Assembly (NCBI RefSeq): GCF_025060755.1
Contig: NZ_JANYUY010000006.1
Coordinates: 62,001 to 126,000, forward strand
Length of the DNA: 64,000 nt
Source: Paenibacillus doosanensis
GTDB taxonomy: Bacteria > Bacillota > Bacilli > Paenibacillales > NBRC-103111
Direction of reading: 5' to 3'
Below are positions 9,128 to 18,597 of the stretch, one piece after another. A program made the position numbers and the translations under genes. The notes below the pieces were generated by a model, which was not told the DNA's origin, searched no databases, and was given only the letters and a program-made list of their open reading frames with translations. Positions within the stretch are counted from its first letter, which is position 1, and each line of letters starts with the position of its first letter.

Positions 9128-10588
9128 TTATTTTATAACGGATTGCACATATTGAACCGCCGCTTTCAGCTGCAAATCGTTTTTCGGGTCCTTGATTTCG
9201 TTCAATATCGCTTTCTCCAGCCTATTCGCGGTATCCGTATCGACTTCGCCGGTTACGGGGATATTCTGCTGCCGCTGGAACGCTTTGACCGCCTGCGCGG
9301 TCTTCTCGCTGAAGTAGCCGTCCGTACGGTCGGGATTCAGCCCGAGACCGGATAGCATAATCTGTAGATTCTTAATGTCGTCGCCTGTCGTATCCGGCTT
9401 TAGCGTCGCTTTCTTGGTCAGCGGAGCGACCTTGAAATAATCCGGCTGATCTACCGCGATATCCGGCGAAATTCCTTTTTTATGAATCCATGTGCCGCTT
9501 GGCGTCAGCCATTTGTACACGGTCATCTTAATATTGCTGCCGTCGCCCATCTCTTTCTCGAACGGCACCTGAACGGTACCTTTGCCGAAGGAGGTCTCGC
9601 CGACCAGCTTGCTGCCCGCCGAATCATGGAGAGCTCCCGCCAAAATTTCCGAGGCGCTCGCGCTGCCTTTGTTCATAAGCACGGCCACCGGATAGTTTTT
9701 GCCCGCTCCTTGCGACGGAGTGTCCTCCTGCTTGCCTTGACGGTCCTCGATCTTCACGATCGGCTTGCCTTTGGGCACAAACGGCTCGACAATGTCCACA
9801 ACCGCCTGCAGCAGCCCGCCCGGATCGTTGCGCACGTCGATGATCAGCCCTTTCATCCCTTTAGCTTCAAGAGATGTCAGCTCCTCCTTGAACCGCTTCG
9901 CGGTATTGGTCGAAAACTGGCGAATTTCGATCTTGCCGATATTGCCTTGCAGCATTTCCGCATAGACCGTCTCCACGTCGATATCGTCCCGAACCACAAT
10001 CATTTGAATCGGCTCCTGCGTTCCGGAGCGCAATATCTCCAGCTTCGCCTGCGTTCCTTTGGGGCCGCGGATTTTCATAATCGCCTGGTTCAACGTAAGC
10101 CCGTCCAGCTTTTCGCCGTTGACCGACACGATCACGTCTTTGGCGTGCAATCCCGCTTTCTCCGCAGGAGAGCCTTTGATCGGCGCGACGATGGTCACTT
10201 TGCCGTCCTCGGAAGACACCTCGGCTCCGATCCCTTGGAACGATGACGTGATGCTCTCGTCGAACTGCTTGGCCTCATTTTGGTCCATGTACACGGTAAA
10301 AGGGTCATCGAGCGTCGCAAGCATGCCGTTGATCGCTCCATTGACTACTTTATCGTGATCGACCTGGTTCAAAAACTTGTTCTCGATCAGTTGATACGTC
10401 GTCGATATTTTGCTCAGATCCTTTGAGGTCAAACTGCCGCCCGAGGGTGCGGCCCCTCCGCCCTTGCCGACCGCCGCCAGCATGGACGGGTTTACGATCG
10501 TCAGCGTCATAATGCTGCTGGCGAACATAGCCAGCAAAATAAATGCCAAAACCGTACGTCCCTTAAATGTCATTGTTCCTTCATACAC
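9128..10588 (-). CDS. ctpB: Carboxyl-terminal processing protease (S41), CtpB-like
   Basis: Secreted or membrane-tethered S41 serine protease. Order of parts in 486 aa: N-terminal signal/membrane anchor (VLAFILLAMFASSIMTLTIV), PDZ domain around residues 115-195 (GIGAEVSS...GLHAKDVIVSVNGEKL), protease core with catalytic Ser in NKGSASASEIL and Lys in GETSFGKGTVQ, and a C-terminal peptidoglycan-binding domain (LQIMLSGLGLNPDRTDGYFS). In B. subtilis CtpB cleaves SpoIVFA to trigger SigK activation in sporulation; the same role is inferred. AAAGGCGG precedes the ATG at 10588; the ATG five codons in is an alternative start. It directly follows the M23 peptidase gene. Confidence 0.9.
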   Translation of the reverse strand: MYEGTMTFKGRTVLAFILLAMFASSIMTLTIVNPSMLAAVGKGGGAAPSGGSLTSKDLSKISTTYQLIENKFLNQVDHDKVVNGAINGMLATLDDPFTVYMDQNEAKQFDESITSSFQGIGAEVSSEDGKVTIVAPIKGSPAEKAGLHAKDVIVSVNGEKLDGLTLNQAIMKIRGPKGTQAKLEILRSGTQEPIQMIVVRDDIDVETVYAEMLQGNIGKIEIRQFSTNTAKRFKEELTSLEAKGMKGLIIDVRNDPGGLLQAVVDIVEPFVPKGKPIVKIEDRQGKQEDTPSQGAGKNYPVAVLMNKGSASASEILAGALHDSAGSKLVGETSFGKGTVQVPFEKEMGDGSNIKMTVYKWLTPSGTWIHKKGISPDIAVDQPDYFKVAPLTKKATLKPDTTGDDIKNLQIMLSGLGLNPDRTDGYFSEKTAQAVKAFQRQQNIPVTGEVDTDTANRLEKAILNEIKDPKNDLQLKAAVQYVQSVIK

Positions 10589-10662
10589 CGCCTTTGTTAA
10601 AGCCTGGATGAAAACTCGTCCTTGTAGTATATGACAAGCTATTTGAAATTATTAACAGCGGT

Positions 10663-11952
10663 TTATTTCAAGTATGGTTTAGGATCGACGGGAGACTCGT
10701 TTATACGCACCTCAAAATGCACGTGGTTGCCCGTCGATTCGCCGGTCGAGCCGACCTCCGCAATTTTTTGTCCCCGTTTGACATGGTCGCCTTTCTCTAC
10801 GACGGTGCCTCCATTGCGGATATGACCGTACAGCGTCCAGTACCCGTTGCCATGGTCGATAATGACCGTATTTCCATAGCCGCTCCACCAGGAAGCGACG
10901 ATAACGTCTCCGTCTCCGGCAGCCAGTATATCGGTTCCGTTCGGAGCCGCCAGGTCAATCCCTTTATGCAGCGTTCTTACGCCCGTGAACGGATCGGACC
11001 GATAGCCGAAATCCGACGACATAGGCGCTGTCTTAGCCAGCGGGTAGCCGAACTTGCCGCCGCCGGTAGCGACTGGAGCCGAAGACGTGCCTGAGGGCGC
11101 CTTGGCGCCTCCTCCACTGCTGCCGCCGCTGTTTCCTTTGGCCGCCGCCTGGGCCGCCTTGGCTGCCGCCGCAGCCTCCTCCGCTGCCGCCGCTTTACGC
11201 TTGTCGGCCGCGAGCTGGGCGGATTTGCGCGCATACTGAAGCAGCTGCTGCTCCTGATCATCGCTGATGCTCTCCAGATCTTTCTCCTTCTGGTTCAAGC
11301 TCGCAATCTTGACTTCCTTCTCTTTCTCTTTGGCGACCAGATTCGCTTGAACGGTAGCGGACTGGCTGTACAAATCGCTGACCTGCTTCAGCTCTTGTTC
11401 AATCTGCGCCTGCTTCGTCTCTTTGGTCGCCCTGTCTCGCTGATTGGCCTCCAATATTTCTTTGTCTTGCGCCACTATCGACTTTAAGGCATTCATCCGG
11501 TCCAAAAAATCGCTGAAGCTCGTAGAGCTGAGCAGCACATCGGCATAGGAGACGACACCGTTCATATACATTAGCCGCAGCCGCGATTTGAGCAATGCGT
11601 CTCTGGATGCGATTTGCTCCTTCACTTCATCCAGCAGCTTGCCGTTTTCCTTCAAATCGTCCTTGGTCGAAGCGATCTGGTCGTTGAGTTCATTCAGCTT
11701 CAAATTCGCCGCTTCAATCTGCTTCTGCAAGCTTTTCACTTCGTCTTCCGTTTGCTGCTTTTCCGTTTGAACCTTGCCTATCTCGTTTTTCGTATCGGTG
11801 GCCTTTTGCTGGGTAGTGGACTGCTGCTTTTTCAATTGATCCAGCTGCTGCTGAATCTTTTGCGATTCGGATAAAGCGAAGGATAGCTGCGGCACGAGCA
11901 GCGTGCCCGCCATACCTGCGGTAACGACCAGTGACAGAACGGACTTCTTCAA
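10663..11952 (-). CDS. Coiled-coil M23 (LytM) peptidoglycan hydrolase, EnvC-like
   Basis: Secreted murein hydrolase or hydrolase activator. The 429 residues show a signal peptide (VLSLVVTAGMAGTLLVPQLSFA), a long coiled coil at about 25-255 rich in Gln/Lys/Glu, an Ala/Gly/Ser-rich linker, then an M23 domain. The domain keeps the metal ligands: HKGIDLAAP (HxxxD), a further His in LYGHIRNGG, and HVHFE. All ligands are intact, so it can be catalytic, unlike degenerate E. coli EnvC. Position after ftsEX fits FtsEX-controlled hydrolysis, as known for EnvC, PcsB and CwlO systems. The start is TTG at 11952 behind GGGGAGGAAACGAAAG. Confidence 0.9.
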   Translation of the reverse strand: MKKSVLSLVVTAGMAGTLLVPQLSFALSESQKIQQQLDQLKKQQSTTQQKATDTKNEIGKVQTEKQQTEDEVKSLQKQIEAANLKLNELNDQIASTKDDLKENGKLLDEVKEQIASRDALLKSRLRLMYMNGVVSYADVLLSSTSFSDFLDRMNALKSIVAQDKEILEANQRDRATKETKQAQIEQELKQVSDLYSQSATVQANLVAKEKEKEVKIASLNQKEKDLESISDDQEQQLLQYARKSAQLAADKRKAAAAEEAAAAAKAAQAAAKGNSGGSSGGGAKAPSGTSSAPVATGGGKFGYPLAKTAPMSSDFGYRSDPFTGVRTLHKGIDLAAPNGTDILAAGDGDVIVASWWSGYGNTVIIDHGNGYWTLYGHIRNGGTVVEKGDHVKRGQKIAEVGSTGESTGNHVHFEVRINESPVDPKPYLK

Positions 11953-11980
11953 CTTTCGTTTCCTCCCCTACCGGACTATT

Positions 11981-12069
11981 GCAGGCTTGTCCCTGCGTTT
12001 GTTGATTTATGCCCCCTAGAAGCGCAGCTATTGATGCGCAGCCTGCGGCCACGTTTCACCGGGCTTCTA
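11981..12069 (-). other. Structured ftsX-M23 intergenic leader
   Basis: The minus-strand RNA can form an outer 7-bp helix, TAGAAGC (12069-12063 side GCTTCTA on plus) with GCTTCTA (12023-12017), enclosing a GCGCA/TGCGC hairpin. A second hairpin GCAGG/CCTGC (11996-11992 with 11985-11981) lies just before the M23 ribosome site. The outer helix begins at the ftsX stop codon. I do not recognise a known riboswitch class. Confidence 0.4.
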
Positions 12070-12984
12070 TACGCGTAAAAATTTGCGCACCGACAATGTG
12101 CTCCCGAATATTCCTATCAATATCCCGATCCCCAGCAGTAAGCACGGCATCGTTACGTAAATTTGGTTAAAAGGCAGCAGCTTGATCATAAGCAGACTCA
12201 GATCAAGCTGCGTCAAGCTCATCATTTCCCAGTAAGCATACAGCAATATGCCGGTCGGAATGACCGAGCCTACGATTCCGAGCATCGCCCCTTCGATGAA
12301 GAACGGCCACCGGATAAACGAATTGGTCGCTCCGACCAGCTTCATGATCGCAATTTCGCGGCGCCGCGCCACAATCGTCAGCTTGATCGTATTGGCAATC
12401 AGAAACATCGCCGTCAAGGCGAGCCCGGCCACCAGTATAAGCCCGATATTGCGTACGATCTCCGTCACTTTGAACATCGTCTCGACGGTACCCTGTCCGT
12501 AGCTGACCCGATAGATCGGCTTCGACGGCTGCGTCTTGTTCAAATCGCTGATATGCTGCGCTACCGTCCCGACCTGTCTCGGCTCGACCACCTCTACGGT
12601 GAAGGAATCGTTAAGCGGGTTATTGTCTCCGTCAAAGCCTTCCAGCAGCTGCTTGCCGCTGTCCCCGAGCTTCTCGCGAAGGTACTCCAGTCCCTCATCC
12701 TTCGATACGAACGTCACTGCCGCAACCTGCGGGATGGAAGTAATTTCGCTTTGCAGCGGGGCTATCTGATCCTGCGGGGTGTTAACGTCGAGATACACCT
12801 TGATTTCAACCTGCTGCTCGATCTGCTGGGCCAAATAATTGACATTCAGCGTGAGCAGCAAAAAAATGCCCAAAATAAACAGCGATATGGCGATGGAGCT
12901 CACCGACGCGAATGTCATCCAGCCATTGCGGATCACATTTTTGCCGCCCTCCCGAAGGTGGCGGAAGCCTGTGCTAATCCTCAT
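12067..12984 (-). CDS. ftsX: Cell division ABC transporter permease FtsX
   Basis: FtsX is the membrane half of FtsEX, which transmits ATP hydrolysis to cell-wall hydrolases outside the membrane. The 305-aa protein has an N-terminal membrane helix (FASVSSIAISLFILGIFLLLTLN), a large extracellular loop at about residues 50-170, and three further helices toward the C-terminus, the classic FtsX/MacB-like topology. ATG at 12984 has AGGGGTGA 8 nt upstream, giving an 11-nt overlap with ftsE and coupled translation. In B. subtilis FtsEX activates CwlO and affects sporulation; here the next gene is an M23 hydrolase, a plausible target. Confidence 0.95.
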   Translation of the reverse strand: MRISTGFRHLREGGKNVIRNGWMTFASVSSIAISLFILGIFLLLTLNVNYLAQQIEQQVEIKVYLDVNTPQDQIAPLQSEITSIPQVAAVTFVSKDEGLEYLREKLGDSGKQLLEGFDGDNNPLNDSFTVEVVEPRQVGTVAQHISDLNKTQPSKPIYRVSYGQGTVETMFKVTEIVRNIGLILVAGLALTAMFLIANTIKLTIVARRREIAIMKLVGATNSFIRWPFFIEGAMLGIVGSVIPTGILLYAYWEMMSLTQLDLSLLMIKLLPFNQIYVTMPCLLLGIGILIGIFGSTLSVRKFLRV

Positions 12985-13660
12985 AGCCGTATTCACCCCT
13001 CACTTCATCGCGGGCAATTTGTCCCTTCTCAATAGCCAGAACGCGCTTGCGCATCGTATTAACGATCTCCTTGTTGTGCGTCGCCATAATGATCGTGGTG
13101 CCGCGGAAGTTAATTTCCTCCATCAGCTTCATAATGTCCCATGACGTTTCGGGGTCGAGATTTCCCGTCGGCTCATCGGCAATGATGACGGCGGGATTGT
13201 TCACGATCGCTCTGGCAATCGCCACCCGCTGCTGCTCGCCTCCGGATAACTGCGTAGGCAAAGACCCTGCTTTGTCCCGCAGCCGAACGAGCTCCAGCAC
13301 CTCTTGAACGCGCCTTCGGATCAATTTCTTGGGAGCCTCTATGACTTCCATGGCAAAAGCGATATTTTCATAAACGGTTAGCTTCGGCAGCAGCCGGAAG
13401 TCCTGAAAAATGACGCCGATATTGCGCCTGACATAAGGGATTTTGCGCTGTTTCAGCTTTTCGAGATTAAAACCGTTGACGAAAATACTTCCCTTGCTCG
13501 GTCTCTCTTCTCTATAGATCAGCTTCATAAATGTCGATTTTCCTGCTCCCGACGGGCCAACGACATATAAGAACTCATTGCGGTCCACCTTGACATTAAT
13601 GCCCCGCAAGGCTTGGCTTCCATCGGGATACGTCTTCCATACGTCATGCATTTCTATCAC
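12974..13660 (-). CDS. ftsE: Cell division ATP-binding protein FtsE
   Basis: FtsE is the cytoplasmic ABC ATPase paired with FtsX. The 228 residues hold Walker A GPSGAGKST near residue 36, Q-loop FQDFRLLP, ABC signature LSGGEQQR, Walker B VIIADEPTGNLD and the switch His in MATHNKE. The length is standard. The start is GTG at 13660 preceded by AGGATG. The first gene of the ftsE-ftsX-M23-ctpB unit; a SigA-type promoter is visible just upstream. Confidence 0.97.
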   Translation of the reverse strand: MIEMHDVWKTYPDGSQALRGINVKVDRNEFLYVVGPSGAGKSTFMKLIYREERPSKGSIFVNGFNLEKLKQRKIPYVRRNIGVIFQDFRLLPKLTVYENIAFAMEVIEAPKKLIRRRVQEVLELVRLRDKAGSLPTQLSGGEQQRVAIARAIVNNPAVIIADEPTGNLDPETSWDIMKLMEEINFRGTTIIMATHNKEIVNTMRKRVLAIEKGQIARDEVRGEYGYED

Positions 13661-13686
13661 GGTATCACATCCTGATTGTTCACTAG

Positions 13687-13715
13687 CTTATATCCATTCG
13701 ACATAAACGGGTAAA
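13687..13715 (-). promoter_or_regulatory. Candidate SigA promoter of ftsE
   Basis: On the minus strand -35 TTTACC (13715-13710), 17-bp spacer and -10 TATAAG (13692-13687). The predicted start is about 20 nt before the ftsE GTG. The spacing is ideal; the hexamers match consensus at 4 and 5 positions. Confidence 0.5.
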
Positions 13716-13883
13716 ATCCTTTACTTGTAAAAGATTTTCAACACTTTTTCACAATTACGCCAGCATTTTTTGTTGAAAACACGAATAACCCCGCAGGCAA
13801 TTTTCCGGATTGTCGGCATATACATCAAGATGTACGAGCAGAACTTGTCACACACGGAACCACGGTCAAAAGGAGACGAAACG

Positions 13884-15443
13884 ATGACGCTTCAGCGTAT
13901 ATTTTGGGTGCGGATGCTGTTAGGCTTACTGCTGTTCATAGGCGCTGCTTGTGCAACGATGGTCTGGTATGGCACACAGCGGACGCTCCCCCCGGGGCTA
14001 ACCGTAGATCATTGGGAGGTTGGCGGGATTACGATCGCCGAGTTTGAACGACAGCTGGAGGACAAAAAAAAGCTGCTTCTTCAGCAGACGGTCCGCATGG
14101 AAAGCAGGCGTCCCGATGTTCAGGTACAGCCTGCGGATTGGATGCTCGAACAGTTGGGACTCGAGCTCCCCCTTCAGGAAGTGAGCGATCGCCTTCAACC
14201 GTTAAAAAACGGCTCGATATTTCAAAGGGCCGTCTACCGATGGCGTATTCGAAATGCCGAATGGCCGCTTGCCGCTTCCTTTGATGCATCCAAGCTTCAC
14301 GCTGCTTTGATGCGCGGTTTTCCGGAGCTGTATAACAAGCAGCCTGAAGATGCCCAAAGAATTATCGGCCCGAACGATATGATCAGCTATGTGCCTGAAA
14401 CAGCGGTCATGCGGATCAACGAACCGGAACTGCTGAATCAGCTGCAGCACATTCTCCCCTCTATGGGCGCTATCGGTTGGACTGCCGCAGCGGATAGCCG
14501 GCAGTTGGCAAACTATCCTTTTGGAGAAGGGTCTTCGCAATCGGCGGTACATGGAATGAAGCCGGAGGATGCCGCGCCCGCCGTAACTCCGGTGGCCAAA
14601 TCCCCGTTTCTGATTGCGCTCCCTTTTATTAGGCAGGAGCCTGCACTGAATATCAGTATGCTTCAGGCCCAAGGCATCGACCGTAAAATCAGCGAATTCA
14701 CAACCACTTACCCGCAAAACGGAGAAGGCCGGATTCACAATATACGCTCCACAGCTCAGTCCATTCAAGATGTATTATTAAAGCCGGGAGAAACCTTCGA
14801 CTACGCTGCCTATATCGCTCAGACAGAAGCCAAATTCGGCTTCAAGGAAGCCCCGGTCATTCTGAACGGCAAGCTGGTACCCGGTATTGGCGGAGGCATC
14901 TGCCAGGTATCCTCCACGCTGTATAATGCGGTGCTGCGGGCAGGTCTGCAGATCGTCGAGCGGCGCAACCACTCGCTGCCGGTAAGCTATGTTCCGCTAG
15001 GACAGGACGCCACCTTTGCCAGCGGGCATATTAACTTTAAATTCCGCAACAATACGGAAAAATACATCCTGATCCGCACCTACACCGATGACCGGCGAAT
15101 TACGGTAAAATTATTCGGCCAAACGCCTGCCGACGTTACCTACGCCGTAGAATCGACTACAATCGAGAAGCTGCAGCCTTCGATTAAATATGTGTTAAAC
15201 CCTACTCTCCCTAACGGAAGGAAACAAACCATCAGCAAAGGAAAAACCGGTTATGTCGTAGATACGTACCGAATCAAATTGCAAAACGGTATTGAGGTAA
15301 GCAGAGAACGAGTATCCCGCGACACCTATGCCGCGCAGCCTACTATCATTGCAACGAATGACGGAGGGGCCATTGAGCCGAATACCCGCCGTCCAGAAGC
15401 TCCGCTTATCGAGGATGGAGTAAAGGGGCCGACGTTCCGCTAA
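13884..15443 (+). CDS. VanW-family surface protein with G5-like domain
   Basis: Probably an exported wall-associated protein of 519 aa. An N-terminal membrane anchor (MLLGLLLFIGAACATMVWYG) is followed by a peptidoglycan-binding-4-like region (about 50-200), a VanW domain (about 300-430, with GGGICQVSSTLYNAVLRAG), and a short C-terminal G5-like domain (VLNPTLPNGRKQTISKG to VSRERVS). This is the layout of B. subtilis YoaR-type proteins. VanW function is unknown; despite its name it does not imply vancomycin resistance. ATG at 13884 has AAAAGGAG 8 nt upstream; the longer frame from 13770 is leader. It is transcribed divergently from ftsE. Confidence 0.85.
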   Translation: MTLQRIFWVRMLLGLLLFIGAACATMVWYGTQRTLPPGLTVDHWEVGGITIAEFERQLEDKKKLLLQQTVRMESRRPDVQVQPADWMLEQLGLELPLQEVSDRLQPLKNGSIFQRAVYRWRIRNAEWPLAASFDASKLHAALMRGFPELYNKQPEDAQRIIGPNDMISYVPETAVMRINEPELLNQLQHILPSMGAIGWTAAADSRQLANYPFGEGSSQSAVHGMKPEDAAPAVTPVAKSPFLIALPFIRQEPALNISMLQAQGIDRKISEFTTTYPQNGEGRIHNIRSTAQSIQDVLLKPGETFDYAAYIAQTEAKFGFKEAPVILNGKLVPGIGGGICQVSSTLYNAVLRAGLQIVERRNHSLPVSYVPLGQDATFASGHINFKFRNNTEKYILIRTYTDDRRITVKLFGQTPADVTYAVESTTIEKLQPSIKYVLNPTLPNGRKQTISKGKTGYVVDTYRIKLQNGIEVSRERVSRDTYAAQPTIIATNDGGAIEPNTRRPEAPLIEDGVKGPTFR

Positions 15444-15472
15444 CCGGGTGCGTGCTCCTTTTCGAATCAACC

Positions 15473-15522
15473 GCAACGCAAAGAGGCCCCCCTAATACAT
15501 TTAGAGAGGCCTTTTACGTTGC
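15473..15522. terminator. Bidirectional hairpin between convergent genes
   Basis: Arms 15473-15488 (GCAACGCAAAGAGGCC) and 15508-15522 (GGCCTTTTACGTTGC) pair almost fully, with one internal mismatch and a 19-nt loop. It lies between the VanW gene and the convergent YcdB-like gene. Confidence 0.65.
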
Positions 15523-15549
15523 AAGTAACGGTCAATTCGATGGAGCGTT

Positions 15550-16977
15550 TCATTTTCCCGATTGTAACTGTTCTTCCAATACGGCTTCCGCCGTGACCGA
15601 GTTTCTCCACACTCCATCCTTCGCATCCAAGAAATAGTCGATATAACTTTTCTTTGCTACAGGTCTGTACACAAGCTTCAATGAAACGGGTTTTACATCG
15701 CCGGCTGCAACAGCTTCCTCCTCCGCTCCGGATCCCGAGCCTTTAACGGCTTCGTAGCTCAGCTTCAGGTCAAATTTGTTTACCAGCATAGCTTTCAGTT
15801 TCGTCTCATCAAGCTGCAGATCTTCATTCATAGGCTCTGATAAAGTGTTAGTATAATAAGCCACTTCTCCTGAAGCTTTATCAATACTTACCACAATTGA
15901 TCCGCGTTCCGTCCCCCCATTAGTATGTTTTAAAAAAAAGAAAGTATAATGACTAGCCCCTCCTAACGAAGAAATCGTGCTTGCTTCCAGGCGGACGTCG
16001 CTTAACACCAGACCCTGAGTGTAATCCGATGCAAACTGATTGATAAAGTCAGATGCTTTCTGCTTCGCTTCTTTCTCGCTCACTTCTCTGCCGCCTTCAA
16101 TAGGGCAGTCGTTGTAGTAATCAACAAGCAAACCTGTGCTTTGCTGCAACTGTACTCTGGCGGGACAATACCCGGTTTCAAATGTCTTTGAAGAATACGA
16201 CCAGAATACATTCCAAAAAGGTCCGTTTAAAAAGTCGTTTATACCTCCATCATTTGTATAGATATTGGGAGCTCCGGCTCCACGTGGAGGCTTAACCATC
16301 AACAGGGCGCGCTGAAGCGCATCGTCTTTAGTAATAAGCGGCTTCGCTGAAGAGGCGGTTTGTGTCTTGAGAGTGCCTTGAGTTTCGAGCGGTTCCGCTT
16401 TTTTCATGGCGGCTGGTTCACCTGCGGTTGCGGATTTCTCTCCGAGCAATTGACCGGTTTCAGCATCAATACGATTATCCTGGTTGATCCAGTACTCTAG
16501 ATAACGCTGCTTTGCTTCCCCTCGACTCGCTTGGCCAGAAGTTCTGTAGCTAATGAGGGGTTGTATTTGCTTCAAAAATGCATCTTTAGCCGCTTCCTCT
16601 GAAATCTTCGCTCCTGATGACGGGAGCTGCAATTTCCGATCCCAATTGATCTGTTCCATCATAATTTTACCTGAAGTATCAATGCTTAGAAATATGTTAT
16701 TGTCCGGAAATTCCGTTCCTTGAATGACACGTTTGAAAAAAACGTTATACGACTTCCCATCGCTTCTGTCGATTTCACGATAATCTTCAACGATCGTTTC
16801 TCCCTTAGTGTAAGGATACTTGGTCTCCACATACCGGGTTGCAAAGTTTAATGCCTGACTCAAGCTGTTCACTTGAACGTCGGATGCCTCCGCTTTTACC
16901 CCAGGCAATAAAGTGCCTAGAAACAATAAGGTAAGCAGTGCCGTAAACACATGTAAAGGATAGCGTTTCTTTTTCAT
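15550..16977 (-). CDS. Secreted YcdB/YcdC-repeat (PepSY-like) protein
   Basis: A secreted 475-aa protein with a signal peptide (KKKRYPLHVFTALLTLLFLGTLLPGVKAEA). Two repeats resemble YcdB/YcdC (DUF4901) modules related to PepSY/YpeB: residues about 35-200 and 220-475. Each has an alpha/beta pattern with YNVFFKRVIQG or HYTFFFLKHTNGG followed by a strand-turn motif (FLSIDTSGKIMM; VVSIDKASGEVAYY). Such domains are thought to inhibit or fold peptidases in the wall; the function here is unknown. ATG 16977 has a perfect GGAGGTAACG leader; upstream in-frame ATGs are unlikely. An ECF-type promoter lies about 35 nt upstream. Confidence 0.75.
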   Translation of the reverse strand: MKKKRYPLHVFTALLTLLFLGTLLPGVKAEASDVQVNSLSQALNFATRYVETKYPYTKGETIVEDYREIDRSDGKSYNVFFKRVIQGTEFPDNNIFLSIDTSGKIMMEQINWDRKLQLPSSGAKISEEAAKDAFLKQIQPLISYRTSGQASRGEAKQRYLEYWINQDNRIDAETGQLLGEKSATAGEPAAMKKAEPLETQGTLKTQTASSAKPLITKDDALQRALLMVKPPRGAGAPNIYTNDGGINDFLNGPFWNVFWSYSSKTFETGYCPARVQLQQSTGLLVDYYNDCPIEGGREVSEKEAKQKASDFINQFASDYTQGLVLSDVRLEASTISSLGGASHYTFFFLKHTNGGTERGSIVVSIDKASGEVAYYTNTLSEPMNEDLQLDETKLKAMLVNKFDLKLSYEAVKGSGSGAEEEAVAAGDVKPVSLKLVYRPVAKKSYIDYFLDAKDGVWRNSVTAEAVLEEQLQSGK

Positions 16978-17012
16978 CGTTACCTCCATAAATTGGAATT
17001 TATTACAGAGGT

Positions 17013-17041
17013 TTAGACGCAAATTAAGCACCTATTGTTTC
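17013..17041 (-). promoter_or_regulatory. Candidate ECF-sigma promoter of the YcdB-like gene
   Basis: The minus strand reads GAAAC (17041-17037), 17 bp, CGTCTAA (17019-17013). This resembles SigW/SigM/SigX-type promoters (TGAAAC/TGTAAC with CGTC or CGTATA). No good SigA hexamer pair was seen in the same stretch. Which ECF factor would act is not determinable. Confidence 0.45.
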
Positions 17042-17080
17042 GAATCTAAAATTTTTTTTATATTCATGCGCTGCCAATAC

Positions 17081-17123
17081 AAAAACCCGCTTCCGTCAAA
17101 GCAACGCTTTTGCGGAAACGGGT
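17081..17123 (-). terminator. Intrinsic terminator of the arg operon
   Basis: The 10-bp stem CCCGTTTCCG/CGGAAGCGGG (one G-U pair), with an inner CAAAGC-type stem, is followed by TTTTTG on the minus strand. It begins 13 bp after the argH stop. Confidence 0.9.
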
Positions 17124-17135
17124 CCTTTTAAAGGT

Positions 17136-18551
17136 TTAGTGGCTCTTGCTGTAATACTGCTCAAACCATTCGTTTGTTTTATTGAACACAACCTCAGCGC
17201 GCGCAATCGCTTCGCTCACCTGATTGCTTGCCGTTCCGCCGTAAACGTTGCGGGCGTTTACCACTTGCTCCGGCTGCAGCACCTTGTAGATGTCCTGCTC
17301 GAACAGCTTGGAAAATTGATGGAACTCGTCCAGCGTCAAATCCAGCAGGAATTTGCCGTTCTGGATGCAGTACAGTACCGTCTTGCCGATCACCTCATGC
17401 GCTTGACGGAACGGCAGCCCTTTGTTGACCAAATAGTCGGCGATATCCGTAGCGTTCGAGAAATCCTGATTGACCGCCCGACGCATACGCTCCTTGTTCA
17501 CCTTCATCGTGCTGACCATCGGGGCGTACAGCTGAAGCGCGCCCTGCAGCGTGCGCACGGTATCGAACATGCCTTCCTTATCTTCCTGCATGTCCTTGTT
17601 GTAGGCAAGCGGCAGCGACTTGAGCACGGTCAAGAGACCGACCAGATTGCCGTAGACGCGGCCCGTTTTACCGCGAACCAGCTCCGGCACGTCCGGATTT
17701 TTCTTCTGCGGCATAATGCTGCTGCCCGTACAGAATGCATCGTCGAGCTCAATAAAATGAAACTCGGTGCTGGACCATAGAATAAACTCCTCGCTGAGCC
17801 GCGACAAGTGCATCATGATCATCGACGCGTTGGACAGAAACTCGATAATAAAGTCGCGGTCGCTGACCGCATCGAGCGAATTCTCGTACACGCCGTCGAA
17901 CCCGAGCTGCCCGGCGACGAAATGACGGTCGATCGGGAACGTCGTCCCCGCCAAAGCTCCCGCTCCGAGAGGCAGCACGTTGATCCGCTTGTAGCTATCC
18001 TGCAGCCGCTCGATATCGCGCTGGAACATCGATACGTAAGCCATCAAATGATGGGCGAACAAAATCGGCTGCGCGCGCTGCAAATGCGTATAGCCCGGCA
18101 CGATCGTCTCCAAATTTTGCTTCGCTTGCCCGATCAGCGCTTCCTGCAGCTTGTTCAGCAAGCCGACGAACTCAACGACCCGCTTGCGCAAATACAGATG
18201 CATATCCGTCGCCACCTGGTCGTTGCGGCTGCGTCCGGTATGCAGCTTGCCGCCGACAGGGCCTACCTCGTCGATCAGCGCTTTCTCGATATTCATATGA
18301 ATATCTTCGTCGCTCACGGAGAACTCCAGTTCGCCGCGGCGGATCATCCCCTGCACATGAAGCAGGCCGTCCTTGATTTTCTCCACATCGTCCAGCGGCA
18401 AAATCCCGCATTTGCCGAGCATCGTGACATGCGCAAGACTGCCTTGAATATCTTCTTCGGCCAGCTCTTTATCGAACAGAATGGAAGCCGTATATTCTTC
18501 CACCAGCTGATCCGTTTTTTTCGTAAATCGTCCACCCCAAAGCTTTGACAC
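17136..18551 (-). CDS. argH: Argininosuccinate lyase
   Basis: Last enzyme of arginine synthesis: argininosuccinate to arginine and fumarate, cytoplasmic tetramer. The 471-aa protein begins SKLWGGRF, typical of ArgH, has TGRSRNDQ (substrate binding, about residue 110), the active-site region [10 protein letters not shown], and the superfamily signature [12 protein letters not shown] (about residue 280). The start is GTG at 18551 with AAAGGGG upstream. It lies 128 nt after argG; that gap can form a GGGCTTC/GAAGCCC hairpin. It is the last gene of argCJBDFGH. Confidence 0.98.
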   Translation of the reverse strand: MSKLWGGRFTKKTDQLVEEYTASILFDKELAEEDIQGSLAHVTMLGKCGILPLDDVEKIKDGLLHVQGMIRRGELEFSVSDEDIHMNIEKALIDEVGPVGGKLHTGRSRNDQVATDMHLYLRKRVVEFVGLLNKLQEALIGQAKQNLETIVPGYTHLQRAQPILFAHHLMAYVSMFQRDIERLQDSYKRINVLPLGAGALAGTTFPIDRHFVAGQLGFDGVYENSLDAVSDRDFIIEFLSNASMIMMHLSRLSEEFILWSSTEFHFIELDDAFCTGSSIMPQKKNPDVPELVRGKTGRVYGNLVGLLTVLKSLPLAYNKDMQEDKEGMFDTVRTLQGALQLYAPMVSTMKVNKERMRRAVNQDFSNATDIADYLVNKGLPFRQAHEVIGKTVLYCIQNGKFLLDLTLDEFHQFSKLFEQDIYKVLQPEQVVNARNVYGGTASNQVSEAIARAEVVFNKTNEWFEQYYSKSH

Positions 18552-18597
18552 GGCGATTGCCCCTTTCTAAACCTCTCTTGGCTGTAAACGCGATGCA

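Noticed and set aside
13884-15443. VanW-family gene as vancomycin resistance
   Set aside because: VanW-domain proteins are widespread without van clusters, and no vanHAX or vanRS genes are nearby.
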